Assembly: GCA_951640165.1 (NCBI GenBank)
Contig: OX621237.1
Location: 6,758,001-6,822,000, forward strand
Source of the DNA: Pseudoips prasinana
Lineage: Eukaryota > Arthropoda > Insecta > Lepidoptera > Nolidae
Direction: 5' to 3'
DNA: 64,000 nucleotides
Within the stretch, counting starts at the first letter, position 1, and each line of letters opens with the position of its first letter. Positions 31,431 to 42,900 of the stretch are shown here, piece after piece. The translations under genes were made by a program, and so were the position numbers. The notes below the pieces were generated by a model. It had not been told where the DNA came from. It made no database searches and was given only the letters and a program-made list of their open reading frames with translations.

Positions 31431-31574
31431 CTCCAGCGATGAGATAGGTGAAGGATTGGCGTTCATCCACACTATCATCATTCTTAGATGTAGGATCCTG
31501 AGTCTCCTTGCGACGGTACGCCGAGAAGTCGGGGTACGCGATGTCAGTGTGAGCGAAACGTACATGACTTGGTC
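31431..31574 (-). CDS. RFeSP: Rieske iron-sulfur protein, exon 2
   Basis: Residues 69-116. It reads GPSHVRFAHTDIAYPDFSAY, the conserved start of the mature protein (HTD...PDFS.YRR), then a Ser/Asp-rich stretch and SFTYLIAG entering the membrane helix. Acceptor TCGCAG|GA; donor GCTGGAG|GTAAG. The presequence cleavage site probably lies just upstream, near the exon 1/2 junction. Confidence 0.96.
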
Positions 31575-31667
31575 CTGCGATTGACAAGTGTTATGTAACA
31601 TGAAATTTCATCGTAATAATCTGTATTTCTTCAGTAAATTGAAAATAATAATGTATAAATAACTTAC

Positions 31668-31872
31668 CACGACCATTTACTCTGGCCTTCAAGCCCTGGA
31701 TAGGCAGGGATCCATGCAAAGATTGCACAGTCGTCGTTTTAGGCAAAGGGTGAATGAGCACCTTTTCCTGAGGTGTATGCACTGCAACCACGGGTTTTAG
31801 GCCATTGGAAACTACAGATGAGGTGGCCTTAAAATAAGGGGCCAAATGCCCAGCCCTCACCACTGAAGTCAT
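31668..31872 (-). CDS. RFeSP: Rieske iron-sulfur protein, exon 1 (start and presequence)
   Basis: The start ATG is at 31872-31870, and the exon encodes residues 1-68 plus one base. MTSVVRAGHLAPYFKATSS is rich in Ala/Ser/Arg/Lys and almost free of acids, as expected for a mitochondrial presequence; the rest of this long leader (KARVNGRG near the end) is also basic. In mammals the cleaved leader stays in complex III as subunit 9. Donor CGTG|GTAAGTT; the following intron is only 93 bp. Exons 1-4 total 816 nt, giving 271 aa plus stop, the usual length. The upstream context AAACAAAATG is a fair start site. Confidence 0.95.
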
Positions 31873-32339
31873 TTTGTTTCACAGCAGAAATACGCAATAA
31901 AATTGCTTTTTTATTTTCGCTGAGCGCAGTGCTCGATTAAAGAAACGTCAAATTTGATGTGTAGTCACACTATTGCCAGAGTAAAAATATAATTGCGGAC
32001 GTTGTTTAACTATAAGTCTAACGATTGTAGTTTTAGCATGTGTGGAAATTAAAAAATATGAACCATCGGACTGATAATTTCATACGTATATTTTAGAACC
32101 CATACACATTATTTTCTTGGAACTTATATATTTATCAAAAAAATATTATGAAAATGATCTGAAAGCATTCGGTTTATTACGATTTTATTTTTAATTTAAT
32201 ACCCAACGCTGTTATTTTCTATTGATTTGAAGACCTTGAATGGTAGGTATTTCTATAAACAAAAGAATCTGTGTGATGATGATGATGTTTATTAACTGAC
32301 AGCAGCAGTAAAAAACAAATACAAGAGTAGTTTAATTAT
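31873..32339 (-). promoter_or_regulatory. Probable RFeSP 5' UTR and promoter region
   Basis: Directly upstream of the RFeSP start, without TE similarity for about 460 bp. No TATA box at a convincing place. The assignment is by position only. Confidence 0.35.
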
Positions 32340-32575
32340 TAGGGTCCGTACCCAAAGGGTAAAACGGGACCCTATTACTAAGACTTCGCTGTCTGTCCGT
32401 CTGTAACCAGGCTGTATCTAATGAACCGTGATAGTTATATAACAAATACTAAAAAACAAAAAAAAATTATATTTAATGGCCCACACAACAAACGTGATTT
32501 TTTTTGCTCGTGTTTATAGATAATGGTACGAAACCCTACGTGCATGAGTCCAACTGGCACTTGGCCGGTTTTTTA
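32340..32575 (-). mobile_element. Dispersed repeat family E, copy 2
   Basis: AGGGTCCGTACCC at the left and CAACTGGCACTTGGCCGGTT at the right match the family E ends in reverse. It is shorter than the copy at 27703. Confidence 0.65.
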
Positions 32576-32584
32576 TACTAATAA

Positions 32585-32980
32585 CACTAAGAAGAACTAA
32601 GAACATTATCTGACCAAATCGGAGAAGTTCTCAAGAAAGGCCAGGTCAGAAGTACCCTAAACCGGAGAGCATTTGTATGAAGAATATAATGACAGTGAAA
32701 GTGGTGTGCAAGGATCGAGACAAATGGAATGGAAATATTGGCAAAGGGTTGCTTTTCACGCCGGAGGTCGTGTCAATGTGTGTTTGTCCTGAGTCCTGGC
32801 GTAAAGGTCTATATAACTATGTATTTGCAAATTAAAAGTAGTAGGTATATGTATGTAGTATATCAGTTACCTGAGTTCCATAGTACAAGCTCTTAATTAG
32901 GGATCTGATGGCCGTGTGTAAATAATGTCTCATGATATTATTATAATTAAACAGGCGTGAGTCTATACTTATGTATGTAA
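32585..32980 (+). mobile_element. LINE C-terminal fragment split by SINE B
   Basis: LINE tail coding ([20 protein letters not shown], then MKNIMTV and CKDRDKWN) runs to about 32720, then SINE B (32725-32947), then ACAGGCGTGAGTCTA resumes the LINE end. The same LINE tail is at 63440-63690 and inverted at 51165-51290. Confidence 0.7.
32725..32947 (+). mobile_element. SINE family B nested in a LINE tail
   Basis: A degenerate head (TTGCTTTTCACGCCGGAGGT) and the shared 3' body (TTCCATAGTACAAGCTCTTA, GGGATCTGATGGCCGTGTG) and tail. Confidence 0.75.
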
Positions 32981-33235
32981 AACTAAGTAGTGACAGTGAT
33001 GAAAAATGATACGGGATACCATGAACCTTAAAACTCTAGAAATTCAGTAATTAATGAAACATCTAAAAACCATTTTTTATACGTCGCGTCTTAAGAATTC
33101 AGCGAAATTTCCAAAAATATCTTATAGTTTAGTACTTAATTAGGCACCGTCATCACTAGGTTGTTTAAGTAGCGTGAGAGATGTGAACTGATTCCTGCAT
33201 ACAATTAACAGCTTAGGGTTGATTTTATTTATTTA

Positions 33236-33405
33236 TTTTATAGCGAGTCACCTGATGGTAAGTGATCACCGCCGCCCATTCGCAACACCAGAGGCGTCGC
33301 GGGTGCGTTGCCTTTAAGAGTCAGCAAAAAAGTGTTGCTGACCCTTCCCCCAGCCCCGATGAGCTCTGGCGACCATACTCACACGCAAAAACACAACATT
33401 AAAAT
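33236..33405. repeat. Dispersed lepidopteran repeat fragment
   Basis: TATAGCGAGTCACCTGATGG, then TAAGTGATCACCGCCGCCCA and GCAACACCAGAGGCGTCGC: I recognise this as a very common lepidopteran repeat piece. A short related stretch is at 46446-46480. The class is not assigned. Confidence 0.6.
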
Positions 33406-33599
33406 TATTAATGTTATTATCAAGGAATGTCTTCTGTAAGATGGAGGTACTTTCCATGTCGGGCTGCTCTTTGAGCGAATGATCACTAAGCCCTACTCTC
33501 TTAATTCTTTCTTTACCATCCAGCGATGACACGGTAACGAAGTAGGACCAAAGTCAAGGAAGTGACAATAAGAGATCAATTTTAGCCAATTAATGTAAT

Positions 33600-35168
33600 A
33601 ATTTTATTACATTAATTGTAACACACATTTTACAGTCACTGGTAATTTGGTTCTGGCTGTATTTGGCACAAACCATAAGATTTTATTGATTTAATTTTCT
33701 ATAACATTAAAAAAAAAACTTGTGTGTACTTATATACACGCGTTAGAAGTTATACTTCTTAATATACAACTTGAACATAGTTATCAATTTTCATACCACC
33801 TAGAACTAACGTCATGCTGTTAAATTTTTTGGTGTCGGTGTGCGCGCGCATCGTAAAAATTCACTCTCATCATTTTTCTCCATCGCGCCAAAAGAAGTAT
33901 AACTTCAATAATATTATTTCAAAAATATTGTTACAAGTTTCCAAATTACCAAGTAACAAGTTTTGTTATTTTGCATGGTTTGTATGTTTTAGTACCTACC
34001 TCTCAATCATTGATCTAATAGTATCCTGTTCTATAGGGCCGTAGATTAATAATAAGTTTGCACTTCACTCTAATCTACGCCAATGGAACAGGATATAAAA
34101 ATTTTACCTAATGCTTAAAACCCTATGATGGATATGGAATTTTTATTGGAAAATATTGATTGTAGTTTTTTTTTAAACTTTCGATGACATAATACTTGTC
34201 ATCATATTTTTATCTTTGGCAACCTGCTGACATATTAAAATGCGTTCAGAATTATTTGATCTAGAACAAATGCCCTACCGCGACCGCTTTAAAAGGCTGT
34301 CATAAGCTTTTTACAAGTCTTACGGGCAAAAAAGATTATAGACGATATTTTGTTCTACCGAGTTAAATCAACTAGTCTCTTTTTTAGAATACTTAGTCGT
34401 AATACTAGCAGACGGTCTCTCCAATGGTAAACTGTTAGGTATATGATGCGCGCACACACTACCACGAGATGAGTGTTTAACAACACTTTAATGTTGTCTC
34501 CTACACCGCTCTTAACTTATTACCTGCAGTTAATTTTTTCAGTCAAGCTGCACATGGAGCGAATAATATTTAGCTTTTGCTGTACCTCCCTTAGATAAAC
34601 TTTACTTCTATTGACTAGGTAGGTACTCACCCGTCTTTTTATTTTTTGCACTATTTAGTAGGCATTTTTAAAACATTAGGTATTATCTCTATCAAGGGTA
34701 GATATAACAATGCAGTTATTAAATTTTTTTGCAAGAAAATCATTGACTTTGGTTAATGTTTTGTATTTAAAATAATTTGTATAAAAAAACTTTCCTGAGC
34801 CCAACTGTGAAGTTTTATTATAAATTGACTAGAACTAGAACACATTCTATGTACACATGTAAGAAATTTCTGATAATTACTCCATACGATGAGGGTTGCT
34901 AAACATATTATGTCGAACGAGATACATACATATGTCTAAACGTAAATACCCAAAGAAATATTGGTATGTGGTGGGTTTTTTTGTGTAGGTACAACCCACA
35001 ATTTTTTTTGTTTGGAACCAAATGGGTTTAGAAGTCACAGATGACAAAAATACTTACAAACATTTAGTTTGATTTAAGTAGGAGATAATAAGTGCAAGAT
35101 TACGGCCTCCCGTTAGACAACGGTTTCTCAAACGTTTTGCTGTTACCCGCGTTATACTTTATAAATTA
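33600..35168. other. Intergenic stretch, little recognised
   Basis: AT-rich, with a pre-miRNA-like hairpin at 34022-34095 and an inverted copy of the 21390-21475 repeat at 34840-34975. No coding ORF convinces. Confidence 0.6.
34022..34095. repeat. Imperfect 25-bp-arm hairpin
   Basis: TATCCTGTTCTATAGGGCCG continues to AGATTA and pairs with TAATCTACGCCAATGGAACA followed by GGATA, around a ~22-nt loop, with a few mismatches. Size and loop resemble a miRNA precursor; a tiny MITE relic is equally possible. Confidence 0.5.
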
Positions 35169-35612
35169 CTAGCTGTGCCCGCGACTTCGTCTGCGTGTTA
35201 ATTAGTTTATATCGTTTTTCTTGTTAAATAAAAGACTTTTTCTGAAATAAAAGTAGCCTAAGTTACTCCTTATTACATCGCTACCTGCCAATGAAAGTCC
35301 CGTCAAAATCGGTCCAGCCATTTCAGAGATTAGCCGGAACAAACAGACAGACAGACAGACAAAAATTGTAAAAAATGTCATTTTGGTGTATGTACCGTAT
35401 ATATATTCATATTAATGTAGTAAAAACCGGTTATTTCAATATTACAAACAGACACTCCAATTTTATTTATTTGTATAGATAACCTATGTGTTAATCTAGG
35501 GTGTCCGCTAACTCCATACCAAATTTTATTGAAATCGTTCCAGCCGTCTAGACGTGAAGAAGTAACTAACATGCACACTCAAAACTCACAAAATTTCGCC
35601 TTTATAATATTA
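35169..35612 (-). mobile_element. Short Helitron(s), minus orientation
   Basis: CTAG plus hairpin GCGACTTCGTCTGCG at the left (3' end). One possible 5' end is at 35479 (TCTATACAAATAAATAAAAT on minus); the sequence continues with Lep1-like GCGAAATTTTGTGAG to the alternative 5' end TCTCACTAATATTATAAAGG at about 35612. Either one longer element or two joined. Contains (GACA)n. Confidence 0.75.
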
Positions 35613-36327
35613 GTGAGATTTTTATATAAAAGAGATTTTTTTGGCTATTCGTTTCAATGAGTCAGTGAGGTACACTTCTATATTATGTAGATCGATAACT
35701 TTTTTCTATGAGCCATGTTAAAGATTAAAGAGAAAACATACCGTTCACAAGTTCATCACACTTTAATAGCATGTAAAATTACCTGAAACACACCTACCCA
35801 AGTATAGGTTCCTATTTCAGTCATTGAAGGACGCAAGCCCAAAGCTCGTCAGAGTTCCTTCACCTACAAAAAGATCGATTTTCGCAGTCGCACTGGCCTA
35901 CAAATTAATATTAATAAATTTCAAGAATATCTGTCTTGAAAGAAACAAGTTCAATGCCTAATATCTTTAGTTATGGTTCTAATGTCGGTTACTGCTGAGA
36001 ATGTGATTTGAGACACGTTCTTTTGATGGGTGGGTTTCCCTTACGTTCGGCAGTCCACCTATGACACCGTTCCGTAACATTTTACTAGGTTTTAATGATC
36101 ATTCACAGTTACAGTTAAACCGCATCATACACTCCAGAGGTATTTGTTTAAGATGACTATTCGACTATTGATGAGTTTTTGTGAAAAATAATTACTATTT
36201 TTCCAAATATCCTGTATGTACCGAGTTTTCTTCTTTATTTGACTGGTTTTTGTACATATTAATAAAAAAACATAGAATTGACTTTTCTACAATAACAAAC
36301 GAATTGAACAAAATGTATAATATGTGA
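35613..36327. other. Intergenic, nothing recognised
   Basis: AT-rich, no convincing ORF, no repeat seen elsewhere in the window. Confidence 0.6.
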
Positions 36328-36545
36328 CGGTCACCGTAGCCTAGTTGGTAGTGCTCCTGCCTACTAAGCTGGTGGTCCTGGGTTCGAATCCCGGTAAGTG
36401 CAAATATCTGTGTGATGAGCACAAATATTTGTTTCTAAGTCATGGATGTTTTCTATGTATTTAAGTATTTATTGTATTTGTATCGTCACCTGGTACCCAT
36501 AGTACAAGCTTTGCTTAGTTTGGGGCTAGGATGATCTGTGTGACA
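36328..36545 (+). mobile_element. SINE family A, nearly complete
   Basis: The head GTCACCGTAGCCTAGTTGGT, B-box GGTTCGAATCCC, AAATATTTG body, then CCATAGTACAAGCTTTGC and GGATGATCTGTGTGACATTG. Confidence 0.9.
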
Positions 36546-37210
36546 TTGTCCTCACATATTATATCGTCGGTGAAGTGGCAATATCTACAAACTAATTACT
36601 TGTTTTTTTTTTATGTAAGCATTTTATAGCATGTATTTTTTTCATTTTTTTATTCCCAATTATTTTATGATACAGGTACTTGGGTATGAAATTTAGTCTC
36701 AACCCAAGGTTGAGTTCTGTTCGAAGTGTTTTTACTCAATTTCACGTGTTTTAATAAACGCAGTTAGAAGATACTGAGTCTTCATAGACGATATGGATCC
36801 CATATTGACTTGTAATAAATAAATCAAATAATTAATAAATATCGCATAAAATACAAATCGAAAACTTATAGCCGAAATGATAACTTCCTTAAATTGAAGT
36901 ATATTAAAAAGAATACAAGTTGTAATTTAAAACACATTTTTGTATTAATTTTTTGATTTTAAAATCACTCTCGCTTACTAACGAGAGTTGTAATTAAAGT
37001 GACAATTAAATTTGCTCTGATAATATGTATACCTAATTAATTAATAAATTATTTGTAAATCTAGGAAGCATTTTCAATTTGAAATGGACATCCTCATCTA
37101 ACTGTGACATTTCCGTTTAATTGCTAAGCGATACTGATAGATTCCAGGTTAGTTTAGTCTTTTAATCTAGGGAACATTTTCCTCCTTTCTTTGTAATAAG
37201 TACTTATATA

Positions 37211-38540
37211 GGGTAAGGAAAGGTATATCGGTGATATAAGTAATTTGGTGATAGTTTTTGAACCGAATACCACACAGTTCCCTATGCAAGCAGATTCAAG
37301 AGATAGCGCTATCCAGTCGGTACAAGTGTGAAGAGGATATATATACATCACGCGCTTCGCTGCTGCATTGTCCCTGCATTTAATAAACAAACTTTTGTGA
37401 AATTTGTGCATCAGTGGCGCCATTTTTGAGTGAAGGTGGGCTGCGTTTACTTATTTCCTTAAAATTTATGAATTTAATTGGTGTTTCAGTGTTAAAGATT
37501 ACTAAAATGTTTCATAAAACTAATGATTATTAAAAAAAACTTGAAATAAAGTCGTGAATCATTCCTGGTAATTTTTTATTCCTTAAGTTGTGACCGATGT
37601 TTCTTAGTATTTTTGTCAAAATGTTGGATACGTTTTTGAGAGGTTAACTTGAGACGTATTTTGTGCTTGTATTAAAAATAAATATGAAAAGCCTAATATA
37701 GAGTTTGAAGGGTTTTGTTTTGAAGAATTCACGAGTACGTTTTATTTTGAATTTGAGGCTAAAAAAACCATATCACCAAATTACCTATAGGTACATTTTT
37801 TATATCACCAAATAACCTATTTTTAGTGCCTCTAGATTCAAAATGGAAAAGAAAATAAATATTGATAATATAACCAGCAGCAACTTCAAGAAGCTGTCAG
37901 TTTAGTCGAAAAAAGATTTCAGTGCGAAGTACTTAAAACCAAAAAGTGCCAATGAAAATAAAGTATAAGAAAACTTTCGACCTTGCCTTTAACATTGAGC
38001 AAATCTGCCCAAAAAGCAAAAATTTATAAAATTGAAGAGATAGTAGATGATTTGTAGTTTGGATTATGCGAGGTCTTGCACTCAGCTCCTGTTAAAAAAA
38101 TGAATGCAGCCAAATGGATCCAGTGCTCGTATTGTTTGTCGCCATACCACGAGATCTGTGCATCTATTGAAGATACTGATCCCGAGGAACAGCCATATTA
38201 TAGATGTGACCGGCGCATGGAATGATATTTACTACAGAGCTAAAGAGTTTTTATTTTAAGTTCTAAAATCTGATTATATTGACAATTTCCATACTATCAC
38301 CAAATTAGCTACCCAGTATCACCCATCTACCTGACAGTGTCGCCAACTTACCTCTGATTTCTTTTTTATTCAATTGACATTTATTCCCAGAGTGACGAGA
38401 TTTTAGTTAATTTAACTGTTTCAAGATTTAGTTCAAACAATAAGTAATATGATTAAACAAAAGTGACCTTTTGTTTAGTTTCCAAATTCCTTTAAAATTC
38501 GTTTTATTTATTTTTATCACCAATATACCTTTCCTTACCC
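37211..38540. mobile_element. Decayed pogo-like DNA transposon
   Basis: Inverted ends TA|GGGTAAGGAAAGGTATAT and ATATACCTTTCCTTACCC|TA, with TA on both sides as in the Tc1/mariner superfamily. A plus-strand C-terminal transposase piece is at 38091-38225. Subterminal TATATCACCAAAT motifs recur (37230, 37770, 37802, 38300). Most of the transposase gene is lost or saturated with stops. Confidence 0.75.
38091..38225 (+). pseudogene. Transposase C-terminal zinc-binding tail
   Basis: The frame reads MNAAKWIQCSYCLSPYHEIC, ASIEDTDPEEQ, then YYRCDRRME and stop. W.QC..C..W.H..C and ..Y.C..C are the zinc-binding tail found after the DDE domain in many pogo/jerky-like transposases of insects; here the last Cys is Arg. 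No DDE core is readable upstream. Part of the element 37211-38540. Confidence 0.65.
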
Positions 38541-39147
38541 TATCTTGTAATAACATTCTGAATTTATTTTAAAATATCGAAGATTAAAAAGATATTTATG
38601 TATACAAATTACAAAGAAATCAACGTTGGGCAAAAAACGCATTATTTTCATTGAAATAAACAATAAAATAACGTTATTTTTAATAATTATGTTCTTTATA
38701 TAATGTTCATAGCTATAAGGTATGTTATGAAACGGTGTAATGAATGGACTCCTTCGTGAAAGTCATCATAATACAGCCAATGATTTCGTCCTTAGCCTTG
38801 GACTATAGATTAATATTCATTGATCACAGAATTTTGCATTATCATTGGCATTCCTAAGCCGTACGCAACCAGTTCAGCTCGTGAATAACATAAACGTAGC
38901 TAATAATAAAAAAGTTAAAAGTCTTTTGTGTAACTCTGGCAGTTGTTACACTATTCGTCTACCGTGATTTATTTTGCCACCTCATTTGTAACTTTGGTAG
39001 GTATTTATTGAATAAATTCTACATAAACTCTTTAAATAATGTGATAATTTAAGACATAGTAAAATCTATGGTTATTTTCGTATTGCCATAGAATAATTAA
39101 GTGTTTCTTTGTATGGACAAAGTAACTTATTTACTGCCATTTAAATA
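38541..39147. other. Intergenic, nothing recognised
   Basis: AT-rich, no ORF or repeat of note. Confidence 0.6.
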
Positions 39148-39514
39148 CATGGCTTGGTGGTCTAGTGGCTAGTGACCCTGACTGCTGAATCCGAGGTTGT
39201 GGGTTTGATCCCCACCCAGGACAATTTGGCCTGTGGCTCATTGTAATTTTTTATCTATAATATGTTGTATTTAGAAATATACGTATAAATAATTTTATCA
39301 GATGTCTGGTTGCCATAGTACAGGTTCTGCCTAGAAAAGAATAGAATAGAATACTCTTTATTGTACACTCAAATAAGATAAATACATAAAACGCACGAAA
39401 CACAATCATGTACAATGTGCGGTCTTATCGCATTTAGCGATTTCTTCCAGACAACCTTTTGCCTAGTTTGGAATCAGATAGCAGTTGTCCTAATACATAT
39501 ATTTATTTAATTAT
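39148..39514 (+). mobile_element. SINE family C, split by a LINE tail
   Basis: The head GGCTTGGTGGTCTAGTGGCT, B-box GGTTTGATCCCCACCC, then the shared body CTGGTTGCCATAGTACAGG. Interrupted at GCCTAG by the insert 39335-39459, then TTTGGAATCAGATAGCAG continues. Confidence 0.88.
39335..39459 (-). mobile_element. 125-bp LINE 3' end nested in a SINE
   Basis: Flanked by TGCCTAG on both sides (39328-39334 and 39460-39466), a 7-bp duplication. On the minus strand it ends CAATAAAGAGTATTCTATTC, i.e. AATAAA followed by a (TATTC)n tail. Strongly 5' truncated. The body (GAAATCGCTAAATGCGATAA, GACCGC) forms a small hairpin. Confidence 0.8.
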
Positions 39515-39594
39515 AATACTAAACAAAAAAATCTTTTATTTTCATATCTTATGGCAAAGGGATAACCTGCCTAGTCGTGTCTAATACCTATCAA

Positions 39595-39800
39595 TAAATA
39601 TCCGGGACAACAGCGCCATTGAGCAAACTACGCAAAGCTTGTACTATTTTGTAAATATGTACCTACGTACAATTCCCAGCAAACGCCTACACCAAGAGAA
39701 ATATACCTAAATGTTCATTATCATATATATTTGTCTTGAGCAAGGATCGAACCCGCAACCTCTGTATATGAAAGCAGGTCTACTACCAATTGACTCATGG
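39595..39800 (-). mobile_element. Older tRNA-headed SINE, minus strand
   Basis: On the minus strand ATGAGTCAATTGGTAGTAGA and the B-box GGTTCGATCCTTGC lead to a body with AAGCTTTGCGTAGTTTGCTC and a tail CCGGATATT. It resembles the shared 3' body of families A-C. Confidence 0.7.
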
Positions 39801-40718
39801 TGGTCGACATAATAGCTTCACCAATGTTCTCTGAGTATAGTCGGAACCGACTGCTTACATGCCCTACGAAGCATTACAATTATTTAGAAATTAAACCAGT
39901 TTATCCCATCTATACGCTGACCGCGATGCTAGCGCTGTTATACGTCGTCGATTTAATACGAACGGGTGTAACAACTAGTTATAAGAACCTGTTGAAAGAT
40001 TTGGTTTCACTGAGTTGAAGATAGGTTGGTAGTAAAATATTTTACAAAAAGCTGGTAGCTTATGATTGGCTGTCGACTCAGTTGTCTAAAAGTAATCTGT
40101 ATCGTCATAGGTCACTTATCAGTCTTACTTCAGGTAATGAAGGACTTAGTCCTGGGTCAGCAAGACGTTGCGATACCATGTGCGTCTCAAGTACCAATGA
40201 CTTTTGTACAGAATAGGTGTTATGAAAAAAAAATGCTTGATGACAATCCGTTCAACCATTAAAAGATTACACTATTGTATTATTTTTGAAGTTTGAGACC
40301 ATGGTATTTTACGGTTACATTGGTTAAACGCTTTACGGTTAACGTTAAACGGTTATTTAATCCTAAGTTCTTATGTCGATCTTCTCTCTACCAAATGGTT
40401 AAACGCTTACTTATATATTCTCGCTGTGTATTGTAAGCAACTACAACTATTCCAAATACAAACCACCCTTACAAGTGAGCTCCTGTGCCCGGATGCGTTC
40501 GTACGTGACCGTATCGACAGCAGACAACTCATTGACGTCTATTTCTATTCAGCCGGCGCTTGCGACTTGATTTGTTGTACGCTAATACACTGTTTATTAT
40601 TTCCTTCTCACAGCTAGCGGCGCCATACCGGGATATAGGTAGTATCTATGGTTATGTTGGAAATTCTCTTTGGCAAGAACTTGCAATCGTCTCCCAAGAA
40701 CCTAGGTATATATTACTA
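39801..40718. other. Intergenic, nothing recognised
   Basis: Several short ORFs without family features. No repeat found elsewhere in this window. Confidence 0.55.
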
Positions 40719-40918
40719 CTAGCTAAGCCCCGTGGTCTTACCCGCGTTTAACATTATAAATTATAACTTATGTGTTATTGGGATATTTAAGCTACACTAC
40801 TACAAAGTTTCATCAAAATCCGTTCGGTAGTTTTTGCGTGAAAGAGTAACAAACATCCATTCAACTATACATTCATACATCCCCCCATAAACTTTCACAT
40901 TTATAATATTAGTAGGAT
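40719..40918 (-). mobile_element. Lep1-like Helitron, 200 bp, complete
   Basis: Minus strand from TCCTACTAATATTATAAATG through TCACGCAAAAACTACCG to GCGGGTAAGACCACGGGGC and CTAG|T. Confidence 0.88.
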
Positions 40919-41162
40919 ATTTTATTATTTATGCAGAGATGGTGTTATAATATCTTCCTGGACTGATTACGGCCACAGCGAACTCTTCAACTCCGTTCTT
41001 GCTGGCGTTGATGTTCTCGTATGTGGCTGAGATTTGGGTATCTTATTGATAAAAGTCCGTGTACAGTTAGTTATGGCATGTGAGCATAGAGTATAGCATA
41101 GCATAGCAGTTATAAGTGATAGCACAAGGTGGGCGTTCTTTTAAGTTAATCGCGTCGAGCAT

Positions 41163-41411
41163 CTAGTTCCGAGTAGCGCTTCTCCTCAAAGTTTTTGACT
41201 CTGTGTTTCTCCAAAGACTTCCATACTGGTCGAAGAGTGGCTGTTTGCTCCCACTCTGAAGGCTTAATGTCGCATTTTTTTCATGTGGCGTCAGCACACC
41301 TTTGTACCTGAGGAGTTGTCCGCCATGCTTACGCTTGGCCTTCTTAAGTTCAGAGAAAAAATGCTCTTTGCCGTACGTTGATTCGACATTAGCAACAAAT
41401 GTACACACCAA
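41163..41411 (-). pseudogene. LINE C-terminal remnant
   Basis: The frame reads ELKKAKRKHGGQLLRYKGVL, then a degenerate stretch and SLWRNTESK. The G.QL.RYKDVLKR..K...I....WE....R..WR pattern is found near the end of some LINE polyproteins. Heavily decayed. Confidence 0.5.
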
Positions 41412-41461
41412 CCTGATGAGTTATATCTGATCTGATGATCTCTGGCCGATGAGATAAGTAT

Positions 41462-42565
41462 CTTCAGTGTACGTATCATCTTTACGCCGATGACCTACAA
41501 CTGTATTCTCAAGCGACTACAGATAATCTCTCTGAAGCGATTGGGAAGATTAATAGGGATTTAAGTTTCATTAAAGATTGGTCTAATAGGTTTGGTTTAA
41601 TAGTAAATCCCGAAAAATGTCAAGCCATCATAGTAGGCAGTTCACGCATGATGAGCAGGGTTGATATCGACCATTTACCACCTATTGTGTTCGACAAGTC
41701 TATTATTCCAATTAGTCAGAGTGTCAAGGATCTTGGTATGATAATTGATACGACGTTGAGCTGGCAAAATCAGGTTGCTACCATCAGTAAAAGGGTAACA
41801 GGGACTTTGCGGTCACTCTATCGCCTTAAGAATTTTCTTCCATCCGAGACGAAAGTAATGCTTGTGCACGCCTTAATCTTTCCCACAATCGACTATGGTG
41901 ATGTATGCTACTTTGACCTGAATGCAGATCTCATCACTAAACTTGACCGACTTCTCAATAATTGCATTCGATTCGTATTCAATCTTCGAAAGTATGACCA
42001 CGTGTCAGCTTATCGCCTGAAACTCAATTGGTTGCCTATCCGCCAACGTAGAACTCTGAGAGCGTTAACTACTCTGTTTTCAATTCTTGACTCTCCTTCC
42101 TCACTTCCTTATTTGACTCGTCACTTTCAATATTTATGTACTAACCATAATAGACCTCTTCGCTCATCTCATAATCGACTTTTACAATGTCCTTCACATC
42201 GAACTGACTTCCTTCATACTTCTTTTTTCGTCCAATCCATTTTGCTTTGGAACGCGCTACCATCCGAAATCAGAATGTCTAAAAGCCGCTACACATTTAT
42301 ATTTTTATATTTTTTTATATTATGTATATATTCTATTTATGTATGTATATAACATGTATATATGTAGAACTAGTATGTATTATTATGTTATATATTTATG
42401 TATATAATTAAACCAAGACAGAAAGTTGCATTCGACATCTTAGTGCACCTACCGTAGTCTCTCTGCACCACCCAATGGTTGACTGGTAGATAATGCCTAT
42501 GGCATTAAGTCCGCCTATGTACATATACTTTGTGCTAAAGTTTAAATAAATAAATAAATAAATAA
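41462..42565 (+). mobile_element. CR1-like LINE 3' part
   Basis: Opens in the RT catalytic region YHLYADDLQLYSQ (about 41474-41512) and continues in one frame to about 42352 with NPEKCQAIIVGSSR, VKDLGMIID, RLNWLPIRQRR-like and SFFVQSILLWNALPSEIR segments, typical of CR1-type LINE tails. The element ends in an (AAAT)n tail at 42543-42565. Strongly 5' truncated, but the C-terminal frame is still open, so it is fairly young. Confidence 0.85.
41648..42352 (+). pseudogene. CR1-like LINE Pol C-terminal fragment (234 aa)
   Basis: The longest uninterrupted frame of the LINE at 41462-42565. The real frame extends upstream without a stop to at least 41462, past the RT box YADD. The last ~20 residues are read-through into the AT-rich 3' UTR. 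Not a host gene. Confidence 0.85.
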
Positions 42566-42640
42566 GTGGAGTTAGCAGATATTAAAAGTAATTAAGGGCA
42601 CTAAGTAAGTATTAATTAATAAGAGAATAATATTAATTGA

Positions 42641-42900
42641 CAGGCCTGTTGGCGTGGTTGGTAGATGCGCTCCCTTTCACGCCGCAGGTCGTGGTTTCGA
42701 TTCCCACCCGGGACAGATATTTGTGTGCATGAACATGTCTGTTTGTCCCGAGTCTGGGTGTAAATTATCTATATAAGTATGTATTTACAAAAGAAAAGTA
42801 GTATATGTAGTATATCAGTTATCTGGTTTCCATAGTACAAGCTCTGCTTAGTTTGGGATCTGATGACCGTGAGTGAAAATGTCTAGGAATATTATAATAT
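42641..42900 (+). mobile_element. SINE family B, complete
   Basis: The head GGCCTGTTGGCGTGGTTGGT, B-box GGTTTCGATTCCCACCCGGG, then TTTACAAAAGAAAAGTAGTA, the shared body TCCATAGTACAAGCTCTGC and the tail AGGAATATTATAATA. Confidence 0.9.
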
